From Coniferiporia sulphurascens (Eukaryota > Basidiomycota > Agaricomycetes > Hymenochaetales > Hymenochaetaceae), in assembly GCA_002794785.1 (NCBI GenBank), contig NBBA01000010.1:1116001-1180000 (forward strand): a DNA stretch of 64,000 nt, written 5' to 3'. Shown piece after piece: positions 10,066 to 21,273 of the stretch. The notes below the pieces were generated by a model. That model was not told where the DNA came from. It saw nothing but the letters and a program-made list of their open reading frames with translations, and did not search any database. How positions within the stretch are numbered: position 1 is the first letter of the stretch; every line of letters begins with the position of its first letter. Position numbers and translations under genes: made by a program.

Positions 10066-13000
10066 TTATCCGGCTGAGTGTCGAGAGGCGCCCCAACCAA
10101 TATTGAGGAAGAGGTGTCCATCTGTATCTCTCAGCCATCCATCATCTTCAATTTCCTTTTTCACGTTCTCTAGAAGACTATTTGAAAATGCACTTGTGTC
10201 CCAGATCCTGAGGGTGTTGTCCCTTGAGCCAGACACAGTGTGTCTTCCATCAGGAGAGTAGGCAACAGACCGGACCAAATCTGAATGACCTGTGAGGGGC
10301 TTTCCCACAGATTTTCCAGAGTGTGCATCCCAGATCCTGAGGGTCTTGTCCCTTGAGCCAGACACAATGTGTCTTCCATCAGGGGAGTAGGTGACAGATT
10401 GGACATAACCTGAATGCCCTGTAAGGGGCTCTCCCACAGCTTCCCCAGTGTGTGCATCCCAGATCCTGAGGGTAGTGTCATATGAGCCAGACACAATGCA
10501 TCTTGCATCAGGGGAGTAGGCAACAGAACAGACACCACTTGAAAGACCTGTGATATTAAATAAATATAATGAATGATATAAATATAGTGGTCATAAGATC
10601 AACTACCTTACTAAGTGAACAATAACGCAACAATAACGCCATACGATATAGGAGCTAGATAGTTATAGTAGTACTAGCCCACGGAACGTGTATATAAGGG
10701 GAGCTGGTCTCACCCTAGAAATACATCGGTTTACGCTGATAACCCACCTTGCCTGAACTTCACCACTGCACCTCATTGTCTACCACAACGTGCGTAGATT
10801 TTAAGATGTGACTTGGAGGGGCTCTCCCACAGCTTTCCCAGTGTGTGCATCCCAGATCCTGAGGGTCTTGTCACTTGAGCCAGATACAATTTGTCTTCCA
10901 TCAGGGGAGTAGATAACAGACCTGACCCAATTTATATGACCTGTGAGGGGCTCTCCCACAGCTTTCCCAGTGTGGGCATCCCAGATCCTGAGGGTCTTGT
11001 CACTTGAGCCAGACACAATTTGTCTTCCATCAGGGGAGTAGGCAACAGACCAGACTGTGCCTGAATGACCTGTTAAGGGCTCTCCTACAGATTTCCTGGT
11101 GTGTGCATCCCAGATCCTGAGGGTGTTGTCATCTGAGCCAGACACAATGTGTCTTCCATCAGGGGAGTAAGTGACAGACCAGACTGTTCCTGAGTGGCCT
11201 GGGAAGGGGCCCTCTTCTCCATCATTAATGTGGTCATTCCTGACAAAGCCAGCAAGAGATTGATTAGAAAAATGTTGATAGAACTGATTAACTATCAAGC
11301 CATTTGCAGGTGCCCAAAATAGTGCTGAGGTATAGAGGTGTGGAGTACTGGTAGCAATGGCTGAATAGCATTTAGAAACAAGCTCATGCAGCTCTGTACA
11401 TATGGCAAAGGATTTGCTGGATTTCTAGATGAACCTCTGTTAATAACCTATATTATAAAGTAAAAGCACAAGAATATATACCTCAAAGTATTTAGTGCAC
11501 TGTGCAAGTATCTCTATACCTGACTTTAACTCCCTCATATTGCTCAGACATTCAACCCAGTATAGGACTCTTGGGCTATGCAGGAAGCTGCTCAACAAGT
11601 CTTGCAGTACCTGCTCAGTGGCATCCACTTTGGAAGAGGCAAGGTGCTTCATCCAATACAAACAACTGTACTGAAGTTTCTGTGATATACACTTGGAAAC
11701 TCTGTATCTGAGATCTGGAATATCATCATTGAAAATATATGAGGATCCTAGACCAACCATGTAAAAATTTAGATCAGGAACCATGACTTGGAGGCACTTC
11801 TTTGCCATGGAATAATTGATAAAGACAAGTTCAGACCACTGTGTCTGAGGATGCACTTGTTTTCTGGAGAACTCATGGAAGGATGATTGGTGGACTTTAA
11901 TGGCATTTCCCTCTGCCACATCTCTGTACAGAACAGCTTTTAGAGAGTCAACAATAGCAATGACTAGATTAATTTCCCACTCCACACACTCTGTGTCAGG
12001 CAGGAAACATATAAGAATATCTTCTGGAAGAGGTCTAGTGGTGGAGGTGCTGACAACTGTACTGAGTAGAGTTCTAACAGCCTGGCCATATACCATGGAA
12101 GCACTCTGAATAAGACTTGTATAAACCCAGTCCAACTCAGTCTGCTGATCAGCTACTGGCAGCTGTGCTAGGACCCCAGCAATTGCATTGTGGTCACCCT
12201 CTGTCTTGATACTTAAAGTACTATATCTAAATGTGCTCTGACAAAGAATGTGTCGTACATCTGGGAGTGGCCTACTAGCTATAAAAATCTTGAGCCAAGG
12301 GGCAGAATCTGCCAACTGCAGCAAAGCTTGAGCCAGATTAACCCTGGAGCCTCGGGCATCATCACACTCATCAAGGGCATCAACAACGATGATCAAAGGT
12401 TTGGGAGGATTAACAGACTTGGATAGACACGCCAAGGGCTTCTCAATAAGCAGCTCAGACTGCCACTTGGAGCTCCTTGATAGCTTCATCTCATCCGCCC
12501 CCCGTATAACCGTAGCTAAATGTGAACGATAACCCATGTGCAACTTTGAGAATTGGTACGCCAGAGTAGGAATAACCTTTAGCGGGTTGCGGCAATCCGG
12601 GTCATCGCTGCTGCAGAAGAAACAGCCCAGAAGACGTCCTTCCCGCTCAAACATACACGCAACTGAATGCGCGATAGAATCCTTCCCATGTTCCTCTGCG
12701 CCATGCAGCCAAAAGACCCTTGAGTCTGAGTCCGCCCACTCTTTAATCCACCTGAGCAAGGTCGACCTTTCCCCTTCTGGATAGACCCTATCAATAGTAT
12801 AGAAAGCATGTTCCGCCAGGTGCAATCGTCGCATCAAAGTGTCCGCCACATTCCTTTCTGAAAGAACATTAGTTGTGTATGAGGGTAAAGTATCTCAAGT
12901 ACCTATTATTTCTGTGTTTCTCTCTAAAGAAACGAATTAGTGAAGTGAGCTACGAGAGAGTAGCATCACGAAGTACCTATTCTCGTAACAGCCCCCCAAA

Positions 13001-14318
13001 CCTCCATCTTAATATACCAATCGTAGTTCTCCTTCAGCCTCTTGAAGTCATTCTTCGACGTGTCGATTTTCTCTTTATGAGAAGACAGCAAGCCGCCTGT
13101 CGAACCCATTAGACACTCAGGCGAAGAATGTTTGCTTTTATACTCACCGAGAACTCCGTCCGAAGAATACTCAATGACGAGCCTAGAAATTTGGCAGAAG
13201 ATATCTAGCATCTGCGTAACCAGCTGTCGAGTCCTTCCGTTCTCCACAAAGTCCTGCGGCACATCGTTCGTGTATGGTAGGAAAGTTTCCAAGTCTTCCA
13301 TGAGTTCGACAGCAGCGGCGTGGCATTCTTTCTGCAGTTTGCATCTCTATAACGGGCATTAGGATTTGCATTCAGCAGGTTCACTAATCACGTCACCTCG
13401 TACAAAGCATTGACGGCGATGACAGCGGCCTTTGCGGCAGGGTGCACCTACAAATGTTAGGGACAGAATTAGGTAGACCGTAGTAAAGCTTTAAGGAAGA
13501 CTTACATCAGACGCGACATCAATAAATTTCATGAAGCCAGCCAGAACATCCGCAGCCCTACCAAGAGACTCAAGAAGAACCTTTTTATTTCCTAGTAGCT
13601 TCTGCGCCTCATTGACAAGGAACGTGGCGAAAGCATTGGTCTCAATTGGTTATACTAAGTATCATTTCTATTGTGTCATTCACGATAATTGTTATGCTCA
13701 CCGGCGATACCGATATGCACGACAACTTCAGCTGAGCATTGCCTTTGTCTACCAGTCCAGCAAAGTGAGTGGTTAAATGTTATGTGCGCTTGAGAACGTA
13801 CCTGTAACCACTACGGCGGAAAAGACATCTTTTCCGATAGTATCCTGTGACTTGACGTCGAAAACCGCAGAAACTTTCTTGCGTTTGAGCGAATGGACTT
13901 CCCGGACCACGACAGAAAAGTCCGCGGTCACTGGGATATGTCTGAGAAACATCAGCATTCCGAATGGGATAAAGCTTTAGCCTTCTACTCACTGATAATC
14001 CTTCAGGTCCCAACGAACGAGACCATCTTTCCCAAACCGAGGCGATATCAGCGTGTCCCTGCCTTCTACCTTAAATTCGACAAAAATAGGGTATCGTGGA
14101 CGCTTGTCCGCGTACTCAATTTCGATCGCTTTAAACGGTATTGCGCTTAATGTCTGTTCAAGTTTGAGAGGCTTCACTTTACCTTTGATATGTACGAGCC
14201 TGTACGCAGGCGATTCAGACGATTTCGCTTCAGAACAGATTCCATAAATGGAAAAAAAATCAATAACTCACTGTTGATCGAGAGATACAACAGCAACTTG
14301 GTTCTCGGGCTGAGACAT
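10066..14318 (-). CDS. NACHT-WD40 (STAND/NLR-like) protein 1, partly degraded
   Basis: The proposed start at 14318 (MSQPENQVAVVSLDQQ) matches the paralogue at 25188. Order: a short first exon; a 17-nt microexon (14183-14199, LVHIK); a C2-like beta domain (AIEIEYADKRPRYPIFVEF, then HIPVTADFSVVV); a helical domain ending DWYIKMEVWGAVTRI; a NACHT exon (about 12855-11490); then WD40 repeats. Walker A reads GAEEHGKDS, with Asp in place of the Ser/Thr after GK; Walker B is intact (LIIVVDALDEC). Three WD40 repeats lie at 11298-10812 and three more at about 10548-10190, split by a 253-bp insertion that adds an immediate stop unless spliced. The C-terminal tail is lost: after the last repeat the frame runs into flanking repeat DNA. 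A 1-nt insertion at the WD exon start seems bypassed by a new TAG acceptor. The family acts in fungal nonself recognition; this copy is probably impaired. Confidence 0.8.
10554..10806. mobile_element. 253-bp insertion in the WD40 exon, flanked by TGTGA
   Basis: Removing 10554-10806 with one TGTGA copy (10549-10553 or 10807-10811) restores the reading frame GEPLQVTGLSSGVCSVAYSPD across the WD40 array, so this is a recent insertion. It is AT-rich at both ends and has a TATA-like GTATATAAGG in the middle, as a short LTR or MITE would. It does not end in TG...CA at the TSD boundaries and no terminal inverted repeat is obvious, so the class is undecided. Unit B lacks it. Confidence 0.7.
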
Positions 14319-14425
14319 GTTTGAATTGTAAACGTATACGATGGTGCTTGCGACTTGTGAGCTAGATGATGGTGGTTCAAGAGCGAGTTGCGAGCAGCGT
14401 GTTTGCTATCGATTGCGATGACTCA

Positions 14426-16964
14426 GACTCCGTGCACAGCAAAGCACACGTGTTTGGCTTATTCTGGATTTACCGGCGGCTCAAGAGATTGCAAACCTTA
14501 TACATTAATATTCTGGTCTCCATACAAAAAAGTTATGTGTTATAAAGCCGAAAACCACTGTACTTGCAAAACTATTTCTCGTCCACGTCGATAAAAATAT
14601 GTTGAAGTATGTGGGGAGCCCACATAGAGTGGAGAGGCGAAGCAATATTACATCAGCTTAATCCTACTTGAGCAAGGGACAGGTAGGTTCTCACGGGGGG
14701 GGGCCGCACAGCATCAAGCTACTGATGACTAATCTAGCTTTTTGAGAGCCCCTAACCGGATAACTGGAGGGCTTTTCGCCCCCCAATTAACTATCTATTA
14801 ATACAAAATTTGAAGGATCCGAATCTGTTGTAACTGAACTGCCCACAGCGCCGGATCCGCTCTCGGTGACCCGTTCGTACCATGGCATAAAATTTGCCAC
14901 TGAGTACAATTTGACATAATGAGAGCTATAGGCCACGATGAACGACGCACGTGTCTGGGTGCCAAAACTGAGAACTTCGAGTCGTGTATCCCATGGTTTT
15001 GAGGGTTCGCCAGCCTCCTGGATCACCTGGCTTTTCTACCCTTAGCGCAGATGGATAGACTTCTTCAAGAAAGTTTCCCGGTACTGACTCCGATACTAAG
15101 CTTGCTGTTGTGCTTCTGCCCAACGCTTCCCGGAGCGCGATTTCAGTGGTTCTGTCTTCTGATCACGAGGTGAGAGCTGCGGTCTGTCGCTCTCGATAGG
15201 AGTGAGCCGGGAAGCGATACACACCGGCGGCTGACGTCCCATGCAAAACGGACAAGGACTCGCGTCCCATACTGCATGCATCCGCATCCGCATTCAAGTC
15301 AGACGTATCCGAGTGATTCGGCTGGTGATTCGGCTGATCTCACAGCACACACGTCTTGTATGAGCAAAAAGCCACCCGCGTAGTTTTGAAGAGATAAAGA
15401 CATGCGCGCCCACGGAAAAACGCGGAGAGCGAAATGGCCGCACAAAGACGTCATTGCGACGTTAGGCAGCTAGACAAAAGCGTAGGGATGAACGTAGTAG
15501 CCTAAGAAGTGTCGGTGTTGCGTCATTGCTGCCCACGTCGATGTCACCATTCCAGACGTTTGTTCTCGGTGCTTTGCTCACTACTAGTTTTAGACACTAG
15601 AGGAAGGATAATGACCTTGCAGACACGCGGCCGTGAGAGGACGACATGACTGAAAATGCCTGGGCGTTATGGCTGGAGTGTCTTGCTTTACAGTTAGGTC
15701 CGCAGGTAAAGAGACGAAAATTCTTGTGTTGTATGAGCGCAAATGACGATGACTCATTCGAGAATTGAGATACGAACAGGATGAACTGGGGATGAGAACA
15801 GGTTGCCGACGCAAGCTGCAATCCTACTGCGGGTCGGTCTCCCAAGCTTCGCTTCATTCCATCTCACATAGTGTCCCAGCAGCCTGTGTCAGAAACCTTT
15901 ACTTTACACTTCGAACTGGCCAGCTCATTAGGAGGCGAACGCAATGCGCAGAGACACTCACCGCTATTCGGACGCTTGAGCATGAGTACGCGGTGGAAAA
16001 TGAACGGGTAGTGACAGCGATTTCATACTTTCCAAGTTGAGTACAATGCAAACCCTGGTCAGATGTGATAAGAGGACGAACGAAACAGACAGTGCTTAAG
16101 CTGTTCTCACCTGGACTTCGAACGGTAACAAATCGAAGGTCCTCCGTATCATCAGCCCAGTCAAGCTCAGCCCATTCGTCAGACTGAAAGATCGACGTCC
16201 GTGCCCCACCACTCGTGTCACAGTAGGCTATGCAAGCTCGATCCGTCCAGGCCCTTGCCTTCCACACTTTCCTTTCGCTGAATGCAGTTAGAACACCTCC
16301 AGTGGTATGAGAGCAAACGCAGAGTGCACGGTGACTCGTCGACGACTGTCTCAGGACACGACGTTCTCTCGGATTGCTCAAATAAAGATACGGGTTGCTA
16401 TCCATTTCACGTAAACCGTAAGGCTCCCCGGGGGCCCAGCTTCAACGGCAGGCTTGCGCGCCGCGCAGTGCGTTATCATGCACGACGAACTGCGACAAGC
16501 AAGGCAACCACAATCAGCAAGTTACAAATGGGCGAATCAGTTGTACAGTGTACTCACCTTGGCACGTCGTCAGGGCTTGGGATGACCGGATGAGGTCTTT
16601 GGCGGTGAGCTGCCTCCATTAACTAGTCTGCTCGCTCACTGAGGAACTTGAGGGCAGGACCGTGACACCCGAAGACTACCGACGAGGTTCTCCATCGCTC
16701 TGTTGGTTCTCGCACACTACGGCACATACCAGTAAACAGGGGCCGCTACGATGTTTGCGACTCCGGATACGCGCTATTTTCGTTCGGCCCTCCTCTGTAC
16801 AAGCCATCGATCGCCTCATTTGGACCATCGCGATGTACCAGGTACCATTTTAAACACGCGTACGCCCAGAAAGATGGTTTGCCCCCAACGGAAAGACTAG
16901 CCGGGAGCCCATGGTAGATAATGGAACTGGCAAAAAGCTCCCGACCGAGGGAGACGCTATGCAT
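14426..16964. other. Unique spacer between the two duplicated units
   Basis: Not part of the duplication. It contains unrecognised minus-strand open stretches (listed separately at 15899-16405), a G-run near 14693, and at about 16615-16560 (-) the short island LTAKDLIRSSQALTTCQ before a GTGAGTAC donor, which looks like a coding exon end. No complete gene model could be assembled. Confidence 0.35.
15899..16405 (-). CDS. Hypothetical exon or gene fragment, product unknown
   Basis: An open frame of 168 codons starts MDSNPYLYLSNPRER. It has an acidic stretch (SDEWAELDWADDTEDLRF) followed by VTVRSPG and a possible GTGAGA donor at about 16110, so the true exon may end there. Codon context and the donor make it more gene-like than its neighbours, but no family is recognised. 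It could belong to the same gene as the LTAKDL island 200 bases upstream, or be chance. Confidence 0.25.
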   Translation of the reverse strand: MDSNPYLYLSNPRERRVLRQSSTSHRALCVCSHTTGGVLTAFSERKVWKARAWTDRACIAYCDTSGGARTSIFQSDEWAELDWADDTEDLRFVTVRSPGENSLSTVCFVRPLITSDQGLHCTQLGKYEIAVTTRSFSTAYSCSSVRIAVSVSAHCVRLLMSWPVRSVK

Positions 16965-17639
16965 ATGGAAGCAAATCGGATTTCCATCCCGGTATCCGGC
17001 CTTAGACTGAGTCGCCGGTAGCCGCCGGCGGGCGCTAGTGACTCTCTTTGCTTCCGCGTACGTCCAACTTTGACAGAAACTCCTCTTCATTTCATCTGAC
17101 CGTTAGGATAATCGCAGCGCACCCGTCCGACAAGTCCGTAAAGGGTCTGACGTACGTACGTCCCAGCGAAACAGTCGGGGTCTGACCGGGGTAGCGGAGC
17201 TACACGGGCGATCTGGTATTGTACCAAGTAGACTACCTGTATCGAAGGTACCGATGTTTGCGACAGCGTCACCGGCGTTCAAAGAGGCTGTACCCGTCTT
17301 CTTACCGTTAAACGTCAATAACGGCTCGATGACGTCGCAGTTTTACGCGTACATAGCCATGTGAGACGTCGGGAGTATCGAAGCTCTAGAGGCACGTATG
17401 AGACCTAGAACGCACATTTGCATGTCCCCAATCAAGCACGCGATCACATAGATTCCACCTGTTTCGAAACCATACACACGCACAGAATAGACGGGAGGAA
17501 AAGACAGACATCGGGGTAGGGCAAGATTTTCGTAAATACATTCTGCCGCACGTCGACTTTCAGAACACCGCGTCCTTTCACGCCCATACTGCGTCTCAGC
17601 GGCTTGCACGAGGAGCCTGGATATATATCAACTTGAAAT

Positions 17640-18700
17640 ATCTATTAGAAAGATAATTCATGCAGAACTATATGCTTGCTAACACTCACCACTTCATCTG
17701 GATGCACACCGCTACATTGATTAGTAGCAAAGGGGTATACGCTTGTCTGGGTCTTAGAATGCACGTTGATGCGAGAACGAGCGAAACGGACTATGTCGTC
17801 GTTCTCTCACCTAGGCCCGAATGAGAACGGATTCAAAGCCTCCTGCGTCGGGCCCAAACCGCCTCTAGGGCAGAATACTTCGGCGGCCACGACCCAAACG
17901 CTCATACTTGAGGCGCATACTTTGGTAGGTTGAGAACTGTGCCTTCACGATACGTCTTTTCAAGTAGACAGACCACCCTCGAAGACGACACGCAGAAACA
18001 CGAGAGCAGACACGGGACGCTGCGCTAACGACAGCTTACAGGTACAGGTACGGCGGGCGTTTGACGTGCTCAAACGACGAAGTAGGGTCGTCATTTGTCC
18101 CGAACGCATCGTCAAGCTCCTTGCATAGCTTAGCCGTGTGCGACGCAGTACGTTATTGCGCGAGACAAATCTTGAGGAAGACAAGCAGGCGCGATCAGCG
18201 AGGGCGTAAACAACAGAGTCTAATGTACAGTGCTTTGACGTAGTGTCAAGTCCCCAATCCTCCACTCAGGGTCCTAAGTGATCAACTCCTTTCCACCTGT
18301 CGGCCTGCCCTCGACGCCCATGCCTTCCTAGAACTTGCCAAAGGAATCCGTCGGGAAAGCGGAGCGTTTCGAGATCGTCGCGATGGCGAGACCAGTGGGT
18401 ATTCATCGCCTTCTTGCTATTCGCGGACCGAAGGATACGCTTCACGAATGAGCGTCAACAAGGTGCGGTACACCCGTGGGCATAGGGTACTCACTGCTAT
18501 CATTCACGGCAGGTACCTCCATATCCTCGATAGCGAACACCGCGTTGCGTAGGGATTTTGTGGCCATCAATTGCCTCCTCCATTCTCACGATGCACGCTG
18601 AGCCCTTGTCTGTCTTGACCAAGCTGAAAGGTGGGCCAAGGGCCTAGTCATCTATTTGCGTAAACGCACTAAGTTGGCTGTCCATTTCAATGGGAAGAAC
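17640..18700 (-). pseudogene. Cytochrome P450 relic B
   Basis: It aligns with relic A. The heme-loop island LNPFSFGPR before a GTGAG donor is kept at about 17845-17812, and the pre-K-helix island (DDAFGTNDDPTSSFEHVKR-like) at about 18125-18050. The VGRN part seen in relic A is missing here through a deletion near 17750. Multiple stops and indels are present, so no functional product is expected. Confidence 0.6.
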
Positions 18701-19449
18701 CGGATGGTAAGGATCGGATGTTGATACCGTTAAGTGCGAGACATTCGTACCATAGCAGACAGTATGGCAGGCAGACTAACCCCTCCGTCTGCCTTCGTCC
18801 TCCTCTCCCGCAAGGTCTTGTTTACTGAGGTCGCGCAGCCCACCCTAACGGCCAAGGAGAGAGCGCGTACGAGTTGTAGGACGTGTGGCTCAGATTTGAG
18901 CATGTCCGTCTACAAGAGCGATCCTGCGTTTTCTGCTGTCGCCGCGCACGAACGCGCACTCAGGTATAAGAGTCCGTGATACAGGCATCATAAGCATGAG
19001 ACCTCATGAAACCTTTTCTGTGAGCATACGCTAATTGAAGCGCGCTTGAGTTGGAAATTGCATGGTTGAGGACCAGACGCAGGAACGTGCCTGGTAAAGG
19101 AGCGACTATTGGTTAATGATGCTCAGGTATAACGCAAACGGTTTGATCCCTTACACGGCAAGGGGATTACTACCACGCAGTCCTCGTACGGACGGACTCG
19201 CAATTAAAAAGATGCTCAACGAGTTTCTTGTTGGGATCGCAGACAACCTCAGATGCGTGTCCGCGTCCATACTAGTAGGCGACACGTCGGAGAACCTGGC
19301 CAGGAGTGGGCAGTGAGATACGGTACCAAGAGCTCGGGCACACTAGCAAGGGTCAGCGCGGCTCAGGAGAAAGAATCGATGTTTAGAAGCGCATTGTTCA
19401 AAGGTCGCCATGGCGCCACAAGCCCTGGTCCAAAATGCAGACAAGTTTG

Positions 19450-21273
19450 AGAGCGGATAATATTAATTCGGAAAGATTGTGTCCTAGTCCCGGGGCTGAG
19501 CTTGAGTGACATCAAGCAGTAACGTAGTGGCTATCAGACGGTCGATAAGCCCGAAGCTTAATGCCAACGTGGAGAGAAACCCCAAGGTACTCACCATTAC
19601 TGACTGGCCCTCTGAGCAAACAATTCCCTGCCAATCGATCGTCCCCACCATATCCCCTGAACCTTCGAGGTGCATTGGAGGCCACGTAGATACTTTCGAA
19701 CACGCCCGGAGAGGACTTTTTCTCAGACAGGAAAGCTAGCAGATGAAACTGTAATTGCACCACAGCAGGAAGCCCATACTGAAGCAGACGCTGCCCATCG
19801 CTCAGTTGGAGTGGAGAGCGGAAGCAAATCGAGTTCCCATGCCAACGTCCGGCCTCGGCGTAGGCCCGGCGTCGATCCCCTCCACATGATCAGCGACGAC
19901 GACAGCCTGCCTTAGTCCACAACATCCAAAGCTGACTGCGCTGATAAACTCTGACATGTACAGCTTAGCCCGGTATCTAAATGGAGCACCATGGGCATAA
20001 AATTACAGGTATGGGCACTGCGCTCAAAATTTTCCTTCGCCGACCTCTTGTGCATGCGTCGAAAATTGAATTGGTACGGACATTCTTGCAATTCTTCGGG
20101 GTGCGGCGGCTGGTACTCCACATATGCCCAGTATCTCTTTTTGTGGCTCCAAAATAGGCTCATATTGCAGTTGCGCTTCGGTGATACCGTCTTCTGGTTG
20201 CATTTCCATTGGCAAAATCATGGTGGACGTTTCGATGCCTGAATTGTTTGTCGGATCCTTCGGAACGCTGGATCAAAATTATCTGCAACTTTTTAATCGA
20301 GTTGGGAATGTGTTCTTTTCAAAAATTTCTGATTGATGTGCGCCCGGAAGGCCTACTTGTCAGTCAGGATCTGCCAACCATAATCCCATTCTCTCCCGCT
20401 CGTACAAACCAGCATTTGATAAGCTACAGTACGACAAACGAAGATCGAGGCATCGCAGCGTGTGTGCCTTTTGTATCATACGCTCATTCGTGATGTCTGA
20501 TCAATCGCTTGCAAAATTGCCGGTGTCATTTTTGGAAACGCAACCAAGGATATGAACCACCTGTTCGTCTTACGCAGTTCATCGTTCCTATTGACTACAT
20601 ATTGTTCTCTGCCGAGCTCTCTTTGTCCTCTTATGATGGAACGAGCCCATTACACAACGATATATACGCATGTAAGTGGGCAAAGTCTTTGACTTTATAA
20701 GCTAACAAATTCCCTCTCCACGAATTTAGTAGAATATTCATACGTTGTATCTTGAAAGTACATGAGCCGAGGGAGCAGATCCATTTATCCGGCTGAGTGT
20801 CGAGAGGCGCCATGACCAATATTGAAAAGCTTAATCTTGTCGGTGGCAAACCATTGTACGGCCATAAGGCGTGCGAGAATACATTGATAGCGGAGCGCCG
20901 TAACTCGGAGGCAAGATCAGGATGTCTTGAAACAATTGCCCTTGAATGTCAGTGAAAATGAGAACCCCACCACCGAAATGCATACTTAATCTCATTGTAT
21001 TGTACATTTTGCGGCTACTCATCCACACGTTACTCGCTAATATGCGCACTTCTCTTTACATTGTCGCTCTTACCTTTTAAATGACACTCCACGGCACACT
21101 CTGTCCTTCAGAAACACCGAAACAAGTCATATTGCATCAAATACGTAATGGGAATTGAGAGGAACATTTCAAAAAAAATCCAGATCACTTCATATTTGGA
21201 AACATTCGGTTCAAGCCTCCTGAAAGAAGTGATCGTGTCAGGTCCGGTCAAGACACACAAACATGCACCTTAC
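19450..21273. other. Duplicated non-coding stretch and 3' flank of NACHT-WD40 gene 2
   Basis: 19450-20825 corresponds to 8720-10107 in unit A, with shared broken islands (ENMVGTIDWQGIVCSE near 19630; MSVPIQF near 20070). 20825-21273 is the true downstream region of the NACHT-WD40 gene and has no counterpart in unit A. No gene is recognised. Confidence 0.4.

Larger units (their letters stand above)
6178..14425. repeat. Segmental duplication, unit A (P450 relic plus NACHT-WD40 gene 1)
   Basis: This segment matches 16967-25300 in direct orientation and in gene order. Shared blocks run from GAAGCAAATCG at the left edge, through the P450 relic, to GAGCGAGTTGCGAGCAG upstream of the NACHT-WD40 start. 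Unit A lacks about 610 bp found in unit B (20825-21436) and carries a 253-bp insertion (10554-10806) that B lacks. Divergence is clear in non-coding parts and low in the WD40 array. Confidence 0.85.
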
